The position numbers and the translations under genes are program-made. This document shows, in pieces, positions 1-8,225 of a stretch of DNA of 64,000 bases. Under the pieces are notes generated by a model, which was not told where the DNA came from, did no database searches, and saw only the letters and a program-made list of their open reading frames with translations. Position 1 is the first letter of the stretch, and each line of letters opens with the position of its first letter. Source of the DNA: SIG78 sp036677805 (lineage in GTDB: Bacteria > Verrucomicrobiota > Lentisphaeria > Victivallales > Victivallaceae); the NCBI GenBank assembly GCA_036677805.1, contig JAVBVS010000009.1, positions 186,001 through 250,000 of the forward strand, in the 5' to 3' direction.

Positions 1-2
1 TG

Positions 3-1010
3 GAAGCGGAAGCTTTTCGGGAATCCGATCTTCGGCTGTTGCTGCGCCGTGCGCTTGCTCCATTGCCGGAAAATTCCCGGGTGCGGCAGGCGGTGGCCGA
101 TGCGTTGAATCGGTACGAAGCCGGAACTCCGGAGGCGACGGCGCGGCAAGAGCTTCAGTGTCGCTGGGATCATCCCAACTTTACCGATTGCGCGATGAAT
201 TGCGCATATATCGCCTGTGCTTTGCTCTATGGCGAAGGCGATTTCGTGCGGACGATTCTCGGCGCGGTGAATTTCGCCCGCGATACCGATTGCACGGCGG
301 CCACCTGTGGAGCGGTGCTCGGAATTCTGGGCGGAACGGAACGTATTCCCGAAGGTTGGCGCAATCAGGTTCAGGACCGTCTCGCGCTCAGTGATTTCGT
401 CAGCGCGGTGCCCGATATTCCTCGCACCTTGAGCGAACTGACGGCGGAAACCGTGCGTTTGCATGAACGGTTCCAGGATGTTCCCGCGATGCCGGGGGCA
501 GGCCAATACCGCCCCTTCCAATCGGTGATTCCTCGAACCAAGCCGCATCGCTGGCTGGTTTTGGCGGAAGGAACTTGCGATCCGGCGGAGCTGGAACGCG
601 AATTGCGACAGACCGGCCGTTGCCCGGAACGGTTTCGGGAATATGTGGCGGCCACCGGGGAATTGGTTTTCGCGCCGTTTCCGGCGGCAGTTGATGCCGT
701 CACGGTACATCTCTTCACCTTCCTGAGTGCGGCGACGCTGCCGGAAACGGTGGTGATTTCGGCGACGGCCGATGTCGGCATGACACTTTGTCTGGACGGG
801 GTGCGATTGGTCAATCACCATTCGCGCCGGGACATGCTGCCGAGCTTCCACCGGGCCGAGGGCGGCGCCGCCTTCGCTTATCCGCTGGAAGCCGGACGCC
901 GGTATCTGGTACACTGGATGCTTTATCATTGCCGGAGTTCGACTCGCGCAGCATTGATGCTCGGCGATTCGAACAACAACCATCTCGATGATGTAACCAT
1001 GTCAATCTGA
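3..1010 (+). CDS. ADP-ribosylglycohydrolase family protein, 5'-truncated by window edge
   Basis: The frame is open from the first bases of the window, so the start lies upstream and only the C-terminal part is present. The N-terminal half of what is visible matches the C-terminal end of the ADP-ribosylglycohydrolase fold (Pfam PF03747 type): a run ACALLYGEGDF followed by NFARDTDCTAATCGAVLG, where the DTDC and the following Thr correspond to the metal-binding Asp/Asp/Thr cluster of the family. It is followed by about 170 residues that look beta-rich (alternating hydrophobics, for example VTVHLFTFLS and VGMTLCLDGVRL) and resemble a PA14-like or jelly-roll add-on, which I cannot name. In Lentisphaerota and Planctomycetes such hydrolases often sit among glycan genes; the substrate here is unknown. 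It is followed 64-94 nt later by a pseudopilin gene on the same strand. Confidence 0.75.
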   Translation, partial: EAEAFRESDLRLLLRRALAPLPENSRVRQAVADALNRYEAGTPEATARQELQCRWDHPNFTDCAMNCAYIACALLYGEGDFVRTILGAVNFARDTDCTAATCGAVLGILGGTERIPEGWRNQVQDRLALSDFVSAVPDIPRTLSELTAETVRLHERFQDVPAMPGAGQYRPFQSVIPRTKPHRWLVLAEGTCDPAELERELRQTGRCPERFREYVAATGELVFAPFPAAVDAVTVHLFTFLSAATLPETVVISATADVGMTLCLDGVRLVNHHSRRDMLPSFHRAEGGAAFAYPLEAGRRYLVHWMLYHCRSSTRAALMLGDSNNNHLDDVTMSI

Positions 1011-1104
1011 AGGAGAAAAATATCATTTTATGGTTTCGGTAACTGGAAATTTTCAAACCCAAGGAGTAAAGTGAATGATGAGCAGCAAACAAGGAGTTTC
1101 CTCA

Positions 1105-1845
1105 ATGACGGTCCGGCATCCTTTCACACTCATAGAACTTCTGGTCGTGATCGCGATCATCGCGATTCTGGCGGCGATGCTTCTGCCCGCGCTTTCATCC
1201 GCCCGTGAAAGGGCGCGGTCTGCAAGTTGTATCAGCAAACTCAAGCAGAATGGTCTTGGCGTACTCATGTATGCCGGGGACAATGACGGCAGTATCTTTC
1301 CGTTTAAGCCGGGGACAACGGCTTCAGAAAATCGGCTTGTGAGTAATAACGTTTTTTATAATATTGGTGTGCTTATTTACGCCGGCGGTTACTATGGCAG
1401 TTTGCCGCCTGCCGGCGTTACGTTTACTCCGACCGGAAAATTCTCGGATTTGAGTGCGGACAATCAGAAATTGGTTGCGGCTGATGTGGAAGGTACCTGG
1501 CGTTGTCCGTCCGATACTGTCAATTGGAATGTCGTCAGTGACTACCTGTCGTCAAGTTATCAGGCATTGCTTTATAATTCCACGACTGGGATGTCGGGAA
1601 GCGCCTCGGTTTCCGATGATGCTTATCGCAATGTACTGGTTGGTCGGGACAATCCCGAAAACTGTTGGCTGTTTGACATGTTTCCCAGTTTGGGTGCATA
1701 TTGGAATACCAAAAGTCAGAATCATCCCGGCGGCATCAATGCTCTGGCGCTGGGGGGGAATGTTAAATTTTTCAGCAAGTCGGCCATGCAGAGCGAAACC
1801 GGAAGTACCAATTACTTTCGCCTTGACTTTTTCAGCAAGCAATAG
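1105..1845 (+). CDS. Type II secretion/type IV pilin-like pseudopilin (prepilin-type N-terminal domain)
   Basis: The protein starts with a short leader, then FTLIELLVVIAIIAILAAML and a PALSSARERA helix, the standard prepilin N-terminal methylation domain with Glu at mature position 5. The residue before the mature Phe is Pro instead of the usual Gly. The C-terminal part has HPGGINALALGGNVKF, a degenerate version of the H-x-DG tail seen in Lentisphaerota/Planctomycetes pseudopilins. Two starts are possible, each with its own Shine-Dalgarno: ATG 1075 behind AAGGAG at 1061, and ATG 1105 behind AAGGAG at 1091. I chose 1105 because it gives the short leader (MTVRHP) typical of the family and matches the paralogue at 17824-18600. 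It is likely an exported, membrane-anchored structural or glycan-associated protein; it precedes a secreted glycosidase-like gene. Confidence 0.8.
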   Translation: MTVRHPFTLIELLVVIAIIAILAAMLLPALSSARERARSASCISKLKQNGLGVLMYAGDNDGSIFPFKPGTTASENRLVSNNVFYNIGVLIYAGGYYGSLPPAGVTFTPTGKFSDLSADNQKLVAADVEGTWRCPSDTVNWNVVSDYLSSSYQALLYNSTTGMSGSASVSDDAYRNVLVGRDNPENCWLFDMFPSLGAYWNTKSQNHPGGINALALGGNVKFFSKSAMQSETGSTNYFRLDFFSKQ

Positions 1846-1862
1846 AAATGCAATCGTGGCAT

Positions 1863-1890
1863 AATCATGTCGTCGAGATTACGGCATGAT
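1863..1890 (+). repeat. Imperfect inverted repeat between pseudopilin and glycosidase-like genes
   Basis: ATCATGTCG (1864-1872) and CGGCATGAT (1882-1890) pair with one G-T mismatch across a 9-base loop. No T-run follows. It may be a weak processing or termination hairpin; it overlaps an in-frame upstream ATG of the next gene. Confidence 0.35.
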
Positions 1891-1912
1891 CATGCTGCCC
1901 GAAGGACCGATT

Positions 1913-4558
1913 ATGAAATTATTCACTCTATGTGTGGCGATCCTGGTTGGGATGTTTCTTCCCGCAGTCATTGCCATGGAAAGCCAGAAATTTGAATGTG
2001 TTCCCGAGAATCCGGTATTTGACGGATCCCGCGTGATTGATTGTGGGGTATTTCCCGCGATGACTCCGGAACAGGAATTTACCGTACTGGTCATTTGTGA
2101 TGCCGAAATGTTCAAACCGGGGGAATATTCATTTGCGGTCAAGCGGGCCGACGGTAAGAATAATGTTCAATGGGCAATTTATCATGCGGGCTGGAACAAT
2201 CGTTTCGGTTTTTTCGTTCGAACGGACAAGGGCGAACTTTTTGTCCACACCAGTCCAGGAAAAGCCGTTGGCGGCGAACATCGTATTGCCGGCGTTTTTT
2301 CCGGGAATTCAATCCGTCTTTATTGTGACGGCAAGCTGGTCGCGGAAATCAAGGATCGGAATGCCAGAATCAAGTCTGCGCCCGGAAAATTGTTTATTGG
2401 CGCCGCCGACGAGACTGGGCATGCCGGATTTTTTGGAAAAATCCGCAGTGTCAAAATCATTCCGAAGGCTTTGCGTGAAGATGAGATCCAAACCGCTTTC
2501 GGAACCTGGCGTTCTCCGAAAATTAAGGTGATCAACGTCCCGATCGCGGCGGTCGATGCCCGCCCTGCCAATTTCGAACCGCAGACTGCGGCCGATCGAT
2601 TGACCGGATTGATGGTGGTGGATTGGCGGATTGCGCCGGAAGCCGATGCGAATGAAATCCAACAGATTGTTCGGGTTCTGGCAGCACAGGGATTCGAAGC
2701 GCTTTTCGTCAGTGGGGCGTTCCGGTATCTTTTTGCGAAAAGTTATGGGAATCGCGATTGGTGGACCGCCACGCCCTGGGGGCGTTATCAAAAAACGGCG
2801 GCGATGATCTCTCAGGCCTGTCATGAGGCGGGGTTGAAATTCGTTCTTCATTTAACGGCTTGTCTGGGATTGAATCCGGATGTGGAACAGGAATTCAAGG
2901 ATATGCTCTGCGTCAGTCTTAAGGACGGCAAGCTGATTGACTGGCCCAATTATCATGGCCGGCCGCTTTGCCCGAACAATCCTGAGTTCCGCAAGAAATA
3001 TACCAGGCGACTTGCCGAGCTGTTGTCCGCGGTTCCGCTGGATGGGCTTATGATTGATGAAGTCTGCTATGGCAGAGGGGAATTCAGTTGCGGCTGCCAA
3101 TATTGCCGGGAAGGATTTCAGAAGGCATTCGGCGCCACGCCGCCGAATCCGATGGACGCGAAAGATTGGCAAAACTTCAATTCCAAATTGTGGCGGGACT
3201 GGACGACGTTTCGCTGTGATTCGGTTGACGCGAGTGTCGCGGCAATGCTGGCGGAATTGCAGAAAACCGGTCCGGACAAGATGTTTCTCAGTTGCAATTG
3301 CAATCCGACTGATCTGAATTTGCCGAAAATTGCCGGTTACAATCCTCTGACTTTGCCGTGCACGGTATCGTTTTATGAAAATGAGCCGTTCCATCCATGG
3401 AGTTGGCGCAAAAGTATAACCGAAGGTCAATGGTTTGCCGCCGCCGGCCATCCCATTTTGATGCAGGGCTATGCGCCGACGCTTTCTTTGCAGTATCTGC
3501 AGGTGTTGCAGGGGGCGGTCATGAATTGGGGGGTGTCGCAGTGGGCAGAATTCAATGGTTTTCAGACCGTTCCGGTGAATTGGTTTGAACGCTGGAAGCC
3601 ACTGTGTTGGGGAAACAAGCCATTGGCAAATATCGCAATCGTCATCAACGACAGGGACAATATGTATGCCGAACGCCGGGAAAATCGTAATCTTCCGCTG
3701 GAATATTATGGCTGGGCACAGGCCATGCTTGAGGCACATATTCCATTTGAAGTGATCCTGTCCAGGAAGGTCGAACAGTATCGCCGGTTCCAGTTGCTGG
3801 TTGTCCCGGATACTCGTTGCTGGAATGATGAAGAATTGCAGGCCGTAGGCGATTTTCTGAAATCGGGCGGACGGGTGATCGCCACCGGCGAAGCATTCCA
3901 ATTCGGCGCCGATGGAGCGCGCCGTACGGTATTGCCGCAATTTTCCGGCAACATTACGGTGATTCCGGAGCGTCGTGCGGAAAAATATTTCATGCCGAAA
4001 ATCGGCGCCCATTGGTATGGCAGCGGCGGAGTGTGGTATGATGAGCGCGATCCCGAGGTCAAAAAAGAGATTCTCGAACTGGTAAGACGGAATTCCGAAC
4101 CGATATTGGAAACCAATTTACCCGCCGAAGTCGTGATCATGCCTTATGTGCAGCATTACCGGAACTATCAGGGGACGATCATTCGAATGTTGAATCTGAT
4201 CGGGACGCGCTTCAAGAATGGGGTGGCGATTCCGGATGACAAGGATTATGAATTCATTCAGTATCCATCGCCCCGTTCATATCTGACTTACGGCAACCAG
4301 CCGGAAATCACCATTCAAAACCGTCCGGTTTGCAAGGCATATCTGATTTCCCCGGATTATCCGGCAATCACGGAATTGGAATATCGGGAGGTGAAGCCCC
4401 GAACTTATCGGATTACAATTCCCGATCTGGCCCGATTCGCGGTGATTTATCTGGTGACCGAAAACGATTTGATTGCCGATCTCAAAGGGGAAATTCCGGT
4501 TCAACGGACTATGCCGGAAATATTGCCGTTCGATTTCCGCTACATCAGTATCCGTTGA
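1913..4558 (+). CDS. Secreted LamG-domain glycoside hydrolase-like protein
   Basis: The start at 1913 (with GAAGGA at 1901) gives a clear signal peptide, MKLFTLCVAILVGMFLPAVIA; the in-frame ATG at 1886 would bury it. Residues about 25-200 form a LamG/concanavalin-like lectin domain (KLVAEIKDRNARIK, KLFIGAADETGHAGFFGKI). Residues about 230-600 look like a TIM-barrel glycosidase: DWRIAPEAD, then LDGLMIDEVCYGRGEF followed by CGCQYCREGF, a small Cys cluster common in uncharacterised GH families of Lentisphaerota and Armatimonadota. About residues 610-720 (YYGWAQAMLEAHIPFEVI ... LVVPDTRCWNDEELQAV ... SGGRVIATGEAF) resemble the glutamine-amidotransferase-like beta-galactosidase trimerisation domain. 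The probable role is extracellular or periplasmic glycan hydrolysis; the family and substrate cannot be assigned. Base composition is visibly more AT-rich than in most of the window. Confidence 0.75.
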   Translation: MKLFTLCVAILVGMFLPAVIAMESQKFECVPENPVFDGSRVIDCGVFPAMTPEQEFTVLVICDAEMFKPGEYSFAVKRADGKNNVQWAIYHAGWNNRFGFFVRTDKGELFVHTSPGKAVGGEHRIAGVFSGNSIRLYCDGKLVAEIKDRNARIKSAPGKLFIGAADETGHAGFFGKIRSVKIIPKALREDEIQTAFGTWRSPKIKVINVPIAAVDARPANFEPQTAADRLTGLMVVDWRIAPEADANEIQQIVRVLAAQGFEALFVSGAFRYLFAKSYGNRDWWTATPWGRYQKTAAMISQACHEAGLKFVLHLTACLGLNPDVEQEFKDMLCVSLKDGKLIDWPNYHGRPLCPNNPEFRKKYTRRLAELLSAVPLDGLMIDEVCYGRGEFSCGCQYCREGFQKAFGATPPNPMDAKDWQNFNSKLWRDWTTFRCDSVDASVAAMLAELQKTGPDKMFLSCNCNPTDLNLPKIAGYNPLTLPCTVSFYENEPFHPWSWRKSITEGQWFAAAGHPILMQGYAPTLSLQYLQVLQGAVMNWGVSQWAEFNGFQTVPVNWFERWKPLCWGNKPLANIAIVINDRDNMYAERRENRNLPLEYYGWAQAMLEAHIPFEVILSRKVEQYRRFQLLVVPDTRCWNDEELQAVGDFLKSGGRVIATGEAFQFGADGARRTVLPQFSGNITVIPERRAEKYFMPKIGAHWYGSGGVWYDERDPEVKKEILELVRRNSEPILETNLPAEVVIMPYVQHYRNYQGTIIRMLNLIGTRFKNGVAIPDDKDYEFIQYPSPRSYLTYGNQPEITIQNRPVCKAYLISPDYPAITELEYREVKPRTYRITIPDLARFAVIYLVTENDLIADLKGEIPVQRTMPEILPFDFRYISIR

Positions 4559-4560
4559 AT

Positions 4561-4594
4561 AGGATGTGCTTCCATGTCTGAAGCACATTGTCCT
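4561..4594 (+). terminator. Hairpin directly after the glycosidase-like gene
   Basis: AGGATGTGCTT (4561-4571) pairs with AAGCACATTGTCCT (4581-4594) with a small bulge, two bases after the stop codon. TATTCTTT follows, a weak U-tract. It is the first of three hairpins in a row. Confidence 0.45.
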
Positions 4595-4609
4595 ATTCTT
4601 TCCAGGTCT

Positions 4610-4651
4610 GGGTATTTTTGTTGCAATTCAACGAATTGCGACGAAAACCCC
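4610..4651. repeat. Imperfect hairpin in intergenic region
   Basis: GGGTATTTTTGTTGCAATT (4610-4628) pairs with AATTGCGACGAAAACCCC (4634-4651) across CAACG with a few mismatches. It is the second of three stacked hairpins between the + strand glycosidase-like gene and the - strand leu/SGNH cluster, so it may stop transcription from both sides. Confidence 0.45.
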
Positions 4652-4686
4652 AAACCCGAAAAGGGTTAAGGAGGATAGGGGTTCGG

Positions 4687-4735
4687 GGGAAGACGGGGAA
4701 AACCGTTTCCTCAAAACGGGTTTTTCCCGCCTTCC
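4687..4735. terminator. Long hairpin between convergent units
   Basis: Positions 4687-4708 and 4713-4735 pair over about 22 bp with a few mismatches and a CCTC loop. The pairing includes AAAACCGTTT against AAACGGGTTTT and GGGAAG against CTTCCC. It lies between the convergent glycosidase-like gene and the leuD fragment. No clean T-run follows, so its role as a terminator is inferred from position. Confidence 0.5.
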
Positions 4736-4749
4736 CACGAGACAGCGGA

Positions 4750-4974
4750 TCAATATTTCTTGTCGGCGCAGTCGACCCAGCCGCCGGCTTTGACCAGAGC
4801 GGGGACGAAAGGGGCGATCTCAAACTTGTAGACCTTGCGCGTCTTGCCGTTGGCAATGGTGAACTCGAACTTGTCCATGTCGGTCGCGCATTCCGCCTCC
4901 GTACCGACGAAGGTCTTGAAAATATCGTTGATCTGCGGCACCGGAAGCGAAATCGCGGCGTGGCCGCAGTGGAA
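4750..4974 (-). pseudogene. Partial second copy of the leuD 3' end
   Basis: This segment encodes the last 75 codons of LeuD again, including the stop, and aligns without gaps to 6101-6325. By hand count about 90% of the 225 bases match, with an uninterrupted identical run of about 85 bases near the middle. The peptide keeps GTEAECATDMDKFEFTIANG and KVYKFEIAP as in intact LeuD. Weaker similarity seems to continue for some 40 bases further (to about 5020), then is lost. The N-terminal two thirds, with the conserved NFGCGSSREHAPW substrate-binding region, are missing, so it cannot work as a dehydratase subunit. A 105-codon frame starting at 5067 runs through it but its first 30 residues resemble nothing I know. 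It ends 1.3 kb downstream of real leuD, on the far side of the SGNH gene. Confidence 0.85.
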
Positions 4975-5098
4975 TAGGGGTTTGCCGGACGATGCGGGGT
5001 CAATTGTTTTTATCTTGAATCCAGAGTCATGCCCTGCGGGTATGTTTCCGTCTTTTGCGTCGTGCACATATCTGCCGATGACGCGCCGGCACTGCCCG

Positions 5099-6067
5099 CT
5101 ATCGACTCGCCTGAGGGAAGGAGTCCACGGCGGCCTGGGCCATTTGGCGCAAAAACGCGCAATCTTCGGCGCCGACGGCCGGACTGTCGTAGGCTATTTT
5201 TTCCGTGGCGATGCCATACAGCGCCGCAAGCCAGACACAGGCTTGAAGATATTCGCCGCGCTCATTGAGATGGATGCTGTCGGCGCCGATTTGCAGCTCG
5301 CCATCCGCTCCTTTGCGCCATTTGTAAGCTCCGACCGGATCCCCGGCTTGCGGCGGGATATCCGGCCAGTGCAGCGCCGCTTTCTGCGCCGGGGTGGCTT
5401 CCTTGAACTTCAGCGAGTCGTTTTGCCGGGTCAACTGCACGGCGAGTCCGACCGGAATCACGGGACAGGAATAGGTTTCTGCCAGTTTCCGGTAGGCGGC
5501 GGTCAGCCGCTCATACATTCCGGCCTGGTCGAAACCCCAGGAGGGCGTACCAAGCTCGGTAATGCGCGCATCATCCTTGCGATAGGCCCAAGTCTGCTGA
5601 ATCACAATTTTCGCCTGCGGTGCTTTGGCCCGGATATAGGCGATCAGTTTATCCGCCCACGGCTGGTAATTTTCATAAAACGGCGAACAATGGCTGGCCT
5701 GCTGAATCGTGACCACATCCCAGTGTTCGAGGGTCAGCAGCTCTTTGACGTTGCCGCGCCGCTCGATCATTTTCTGTTTTGGATCGCTGCTCCAGATATT
5801 GACCTGATAGGCTTGACCGGCCGGATCGTCGGGTTTTTTCTCAATGGCTTCGATATTCTTCCAGTGGGTTTCGAGCGGACAACCGCCGATATACGCGCTG
5901 GCCAGAGTCAGACTGTTGCCTGGAATGGAGTTGACGATCTGCGGAAGATTTTTTCCCACGCAAATCGAAAAACTGTTGCCGATCATTAAAACTTTGAGGT
6001 CCTGTCCCGGCATCGCCGTGGAAAGAATGATTCCCGTACTGGCTATCAGCTCTTTTATCACCGGCAT
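5099..6067 (-). CDS. SGNH/GDSL-fold hydrolase (DUF4886-like), exported
   Basis: The protein has the SGNH hallmarks: block I LKVLMIGNSFSICVG with the nucleophile Ser in GNS, and block V DSIHLNERGEYLQACVWLAAL with the Asp-x-x-His pair near the C-terminus. Such enzymes act as esterases or deacetylases on sugars. The N-terminus before LKVLMIG is hydrophobic (ELIASTGIILSTAMPG), consistent with a signal peptide. Start choice: ATG 6067 has AGGGAG almost touching it; GTG at 6061 has the same AGGGAG at a better 7-nt spacing; a TTG at 6100 abuts the leuD stop. The gene fills exactly the space between the stop codon of leuD (6101) and the second copy of the leuD 3' end (4750-4974), so it may have arrived by insertion or by a duplication. 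Its link to leucine synthesis is positional only. Confidence 0.75.
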   Translation of the reverse strand: MPVIKELIASTGIILSTAMPGQDLKVLMIGNSFSICVGKNLPQIVNSIPGNSLTLASAYIGGCPLETHWKNIEAIEKKPDDPAGQAYQVNIWSSDPKQKMIERRGNVKELLTLEHWDVVTIQQASHCSPFYENYQPWADKLIAYIRAKAPQAKIVIQQTWAYRKDDARITELGTPSWGFDQAGMYERLTAAYRKLAETYSCPVIPVGLAVQLTRQNDSLKFKEATPAQKAALHWPDIPPQAGDPVGAYKWRKGADGELQIGADSIHLNERGEYLQACVWLAALYGIATEKIAYDSPAVGAEDCAFLRQMAQAAVDSFPQASR

Positions 6068-6100
6068 TCTCCCTGAACCGCTTTTAAATGATCTTTGCAA

Positions 6101-6625
6101 TCAGTATTTTTTGTCGGCGTAGTCGACCCAGCCGCCGGCTTTGACCAAGGCGAGGTCGAAGGGGGCGATCTCAAACTTGTAGACCTTGCGCGTCTTGCCG
6201 TTGGCAATGGTGAACTCGAACTTGTCCATGTCGGTCGCGCATTCCGCTTCCGTGCCGGCGAAGGTCTGGAAGATATCGTCGATCTGCGCCGCCGCGAGCG
6301 AAATCGCCGCGAGGCCGCAGTTGAACATGTTCTGCCGGAATATGCGCGCGAAATTCTCCGCGATCACCAGATTGATCCCGTTGCACTCCAGCACCCACGG
6401 CGCGTGTTCGCGCGAGGAGCCGCAGCCGAAGTTGGCGCGGGTGACGATCACCGCCTTGCCCGCGATGTCGCTTCTGGGATTGAATCCCGGCAGCGACAGG
6501 TCTTCGAGGCAATAGGGCTTCAGCGCCGCCTTGGTCAATTCGGTCAGGTACTTGGCCGGGATGATCTCGTCGGTGTTGATATCGGAACGGTCCAGAAACA
6601 GGATTTTGCCGTTGAAATTCTTCAT
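6101..6625 (-). CDS. leuD: 3-isopropylmalate dehydratase small subunit
   Basis: LeuD pairs with LeuC to isomerise 2-isopropylmalate to 3-isopropylmalate in leucine synthesis. The 174-residue protein is the short bacterial/archaeal-type swivel domain: KILFLDRSDINTDEIIPAKYLTE at the N-terminus, then the substrate-loop signature NFGCGSSREHAPW and ENFARIFRQNMFNCGL. ATG 6625 has GGAGAA seven bases upstream and lies 20 nt after the leuC stop, so the two are translated from one mRNA. Its last 225 bases are duplicated at 4750-4974. The short type could also serve a homoaconitase-like reaction, but leuA nearby (10545-12251) supports leucine. Confidence 0.92.
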   Translation of the reverse strand: MKNFNGKILFLDRSDINTDEIIPAKYLTELTKAALKPYCLEDLSLPGFNPRSDIAGKAVIVTRANFGCGSSREHAPWVLECNGINLVIAENFARIFRQNMFNCGLAAISLAAAQIDDIFQTFAGTEAECATDMDKFEFTIANGKTRKVYKFEIAPFDLALVKAGGWVDYADKKY

Positions 6626-6645
6626 GATCGAAATTCTCCGTATGC

Positions 6646-7932
6646 TTATCCGCGGTAGAGCGGCGAATTGGTGATGACGCCCGCCAGCGCCGTGGCCGCC
6701 GCGGTGGCCGGACTCATCAGGTGGACCATGCCGCCTTTGCCCATGCGCCCGTTGAAATTGCGGTTGGTGGTCGAGGCGCAGGCTTCGCCGTTGGCCAGCA
6801 CGCCGTTGCTCATGCCGAGGCACGCACCGCAGGTCGGGTTGGTCACGCAGAAGCCCGCGTCCATGAAAATGTCGATCAGACCTTCGGCCAGCGCCTGACG
6901 GTAGATCAACGGCGTGGCCGGCGACACGATCGCCCGCAGGCTGTCGCTGATTTTCCTGCCCTTCAGAATCCCGGCGGCGATGCGCAAATCTTCGAGGCGG
7001 CCGTTGGTGCAGCTGCCGATGTAAACCTGCTGGACCGGGGTGCCGGTCATTTCGCGGACCGTCTTGACCTGATCGGGCTTGTAACCGAAGGTGACCATCG
7101 GCTCAAGCGCGGTCACGTCGAAATCGATCACCCTGGCGTATTGAGCGTCGGCGTCGGGCAGCCACTTGGCATATTCCTTGAGCGCGGCGTCTTTGGTCTT
7201 GAACTCATCCTGAATGAACGGCCAGAGATAATCGACCGTGACCATGTCGGGATAGCAGATGCCGCAGGTGCCGCCGGCTTCGATCGCCATGTTGCACAAA
7301 GTCATGCGCGCATCCATTTTCATGGCGGCGACGGCGGGCCCGGCGAATTCGATCACATGGTCGGTCGCGCCGTTGACGGTGAGTTTCTGAATGATCGCGA
7401 GGATCACGTCCTTGGCATAGACGCCCGGCCGCAGAGTCCCGGTCACGTTGATTTTGATGGTTTCGGGGTCGCGCATCGAGCAGACGCCCTTGAGGATGCC
7501 GACTTCAAGGTCGGTGGTCCCGACGCCTGCGGCGAAAGCCCCGAAAGCGCCGTGGGTGCAGGTATGGGAGTCGCCCATGATCACGGTGAAACCGGGACGG
7601 ACGAAGCCTTTTTCCGGGAAAATGGCGTGACAGACGCCGTTGAGACCGATGTCGAAGAAATCCTTGATGCCGTGACGGCGCGCCCAATCGCGCATGGTTT
7701 TGCCCTGTTCGGCGGTCTTGGAATCCTTGGCCGGGGTCACATGGTCGATGACGGCCTTGATTTTGGCGGCGTCGAAGACGCGGTCCTTGCCGATGGCGAC
7801 GAGGTCGTTGATGGCGATCGGCGTGGTGATTTCATGACAAAACACGCGATCAAGCGACAACACCGCCACGCCGGGAGCGGGGGTGTCGATGCGATGCGCG
7901 GCGAAAATTTTCTGAGCGACAGTCTTGCCCAT
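6646..7932 (-). CDS. leuC: 3-isopropylmalate dehydratase large subunit
   Basis: This is the aconitase-fold large subunit holding the [4Fe-4S] cluster. Visible ligands and motifs are GDSHTCTHGAFGAFAAGVGTT, IGSCTNGRLEDL (first Cys) and NPTCGACLG (second and third Cys). The 428-residue length fits the LeuC2/HacA-like branch. ATG 7932 is preceded by AAGGAG at nine bases; upstream in-frame codons would add a poor N-terminus. A -10/-35 pair lies at 7986-8013. It is the first gene of leuC-leuD, with the SGNH gene following. No leader peptide with leucine codons was seen in the short 5' region. Confidence 0.93.
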   Translation of the reverse strand: MGKTVAQKIFAAHRIDTPAPGVAVLSLDRVFCHEITTPIAINDLVAIGKDRVFDAAKIKAVIDHVTPAKDSKTAEQGKTMRDWARRHGIKDFFDIGLNGVCHAIFPEKGFVRPGFTVIMGDSHTCTHGAFGAFAAGVGTTDLEVGILKGVCSMRDPETIKINVTGTLRPGVYAKDVILAIIQKLTVNGATDHVIEFAGPAVAAMKMDARMTLCNMAIEAGGTCGICYPDMVTVDYLWPFIQDEFKTKDAALKEYAKWLPDADAQYARVIDFDVTALEPMVTFGYKPDQVKTVREMTGTPVQQVYIGSCTNGRLEDLRIAAGILKGRKISDSLRAIVSPATPLIYRQALAEGLIDIFMDAGFCVTNPTCGACLGMSNGVLANGEACASTTNRNFNGRMGKGGMVHLMSPATAAATALAGVITNSPLYRG

Positions 7933-7985
7933 GACCGGAAAACTCCTTCTGTTCTGGCTGATTGAGCCGGAATGCCCAACCCGAT

Positions 7986-8013
7986 AATATACCAGTCTTC
8001 CCCCGAAATGCAA
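7986..8013 (-). promoter_or_regulatory. Likely sigma-70 promoter of leuCD
   Basis: On the minus strand TTGCAT (8013-8008) and TATATT (7991-7986) are separated by 16 bp. A short palindrome AGCCG-AC-CGGCT at 8013-8024 touches the -35 box and could be an operator. The rest of the leuC/aldo-keto reductase gap (8025-8200) shows nothing else I recognise. Confidence 0.5.
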
Positions 8014-8225
8014 GCCGACCGGCTATATTTTCCTTATCTCAACCACCGCTTTGCCGGAATACCTTAACTCGTTTTCCGAATCGGAGGGCGAAATTTTCCG
8101 AGGGGAATTTAATGAATACCGGGATCGGATTTTTTCCGGCGCGAATCGGCAATCCGGGATTGCAAAAAGGATGGAGGCGTGCCATATTACGGAATCGAAG
8201 CGCAAACACGAGGAGAAACGGTTTT

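Noticed and set aside
4985..5067. The leuD fragment as a complete 105-residue gene starting at 5067
   Set aside because: The first 30 residues show no homology, there is no Shine-Dalgarno of note, and the part similar to LeuD lacks the substrate loop; a remnant is the simpler reading.
6721..7965. Open frame of 414 codons opposite leuC
   Set aside because: Antisense shadow of leuC with Asp/Gly/Val-rich low-complexity translation.
7933..7985. Leucine attenuator with leader peptide upstream of leuC
   Set aside because: The 5' region after the likely promoter is only about 50 nt, with no Leu-rich reading frame and no alternating hairpins.
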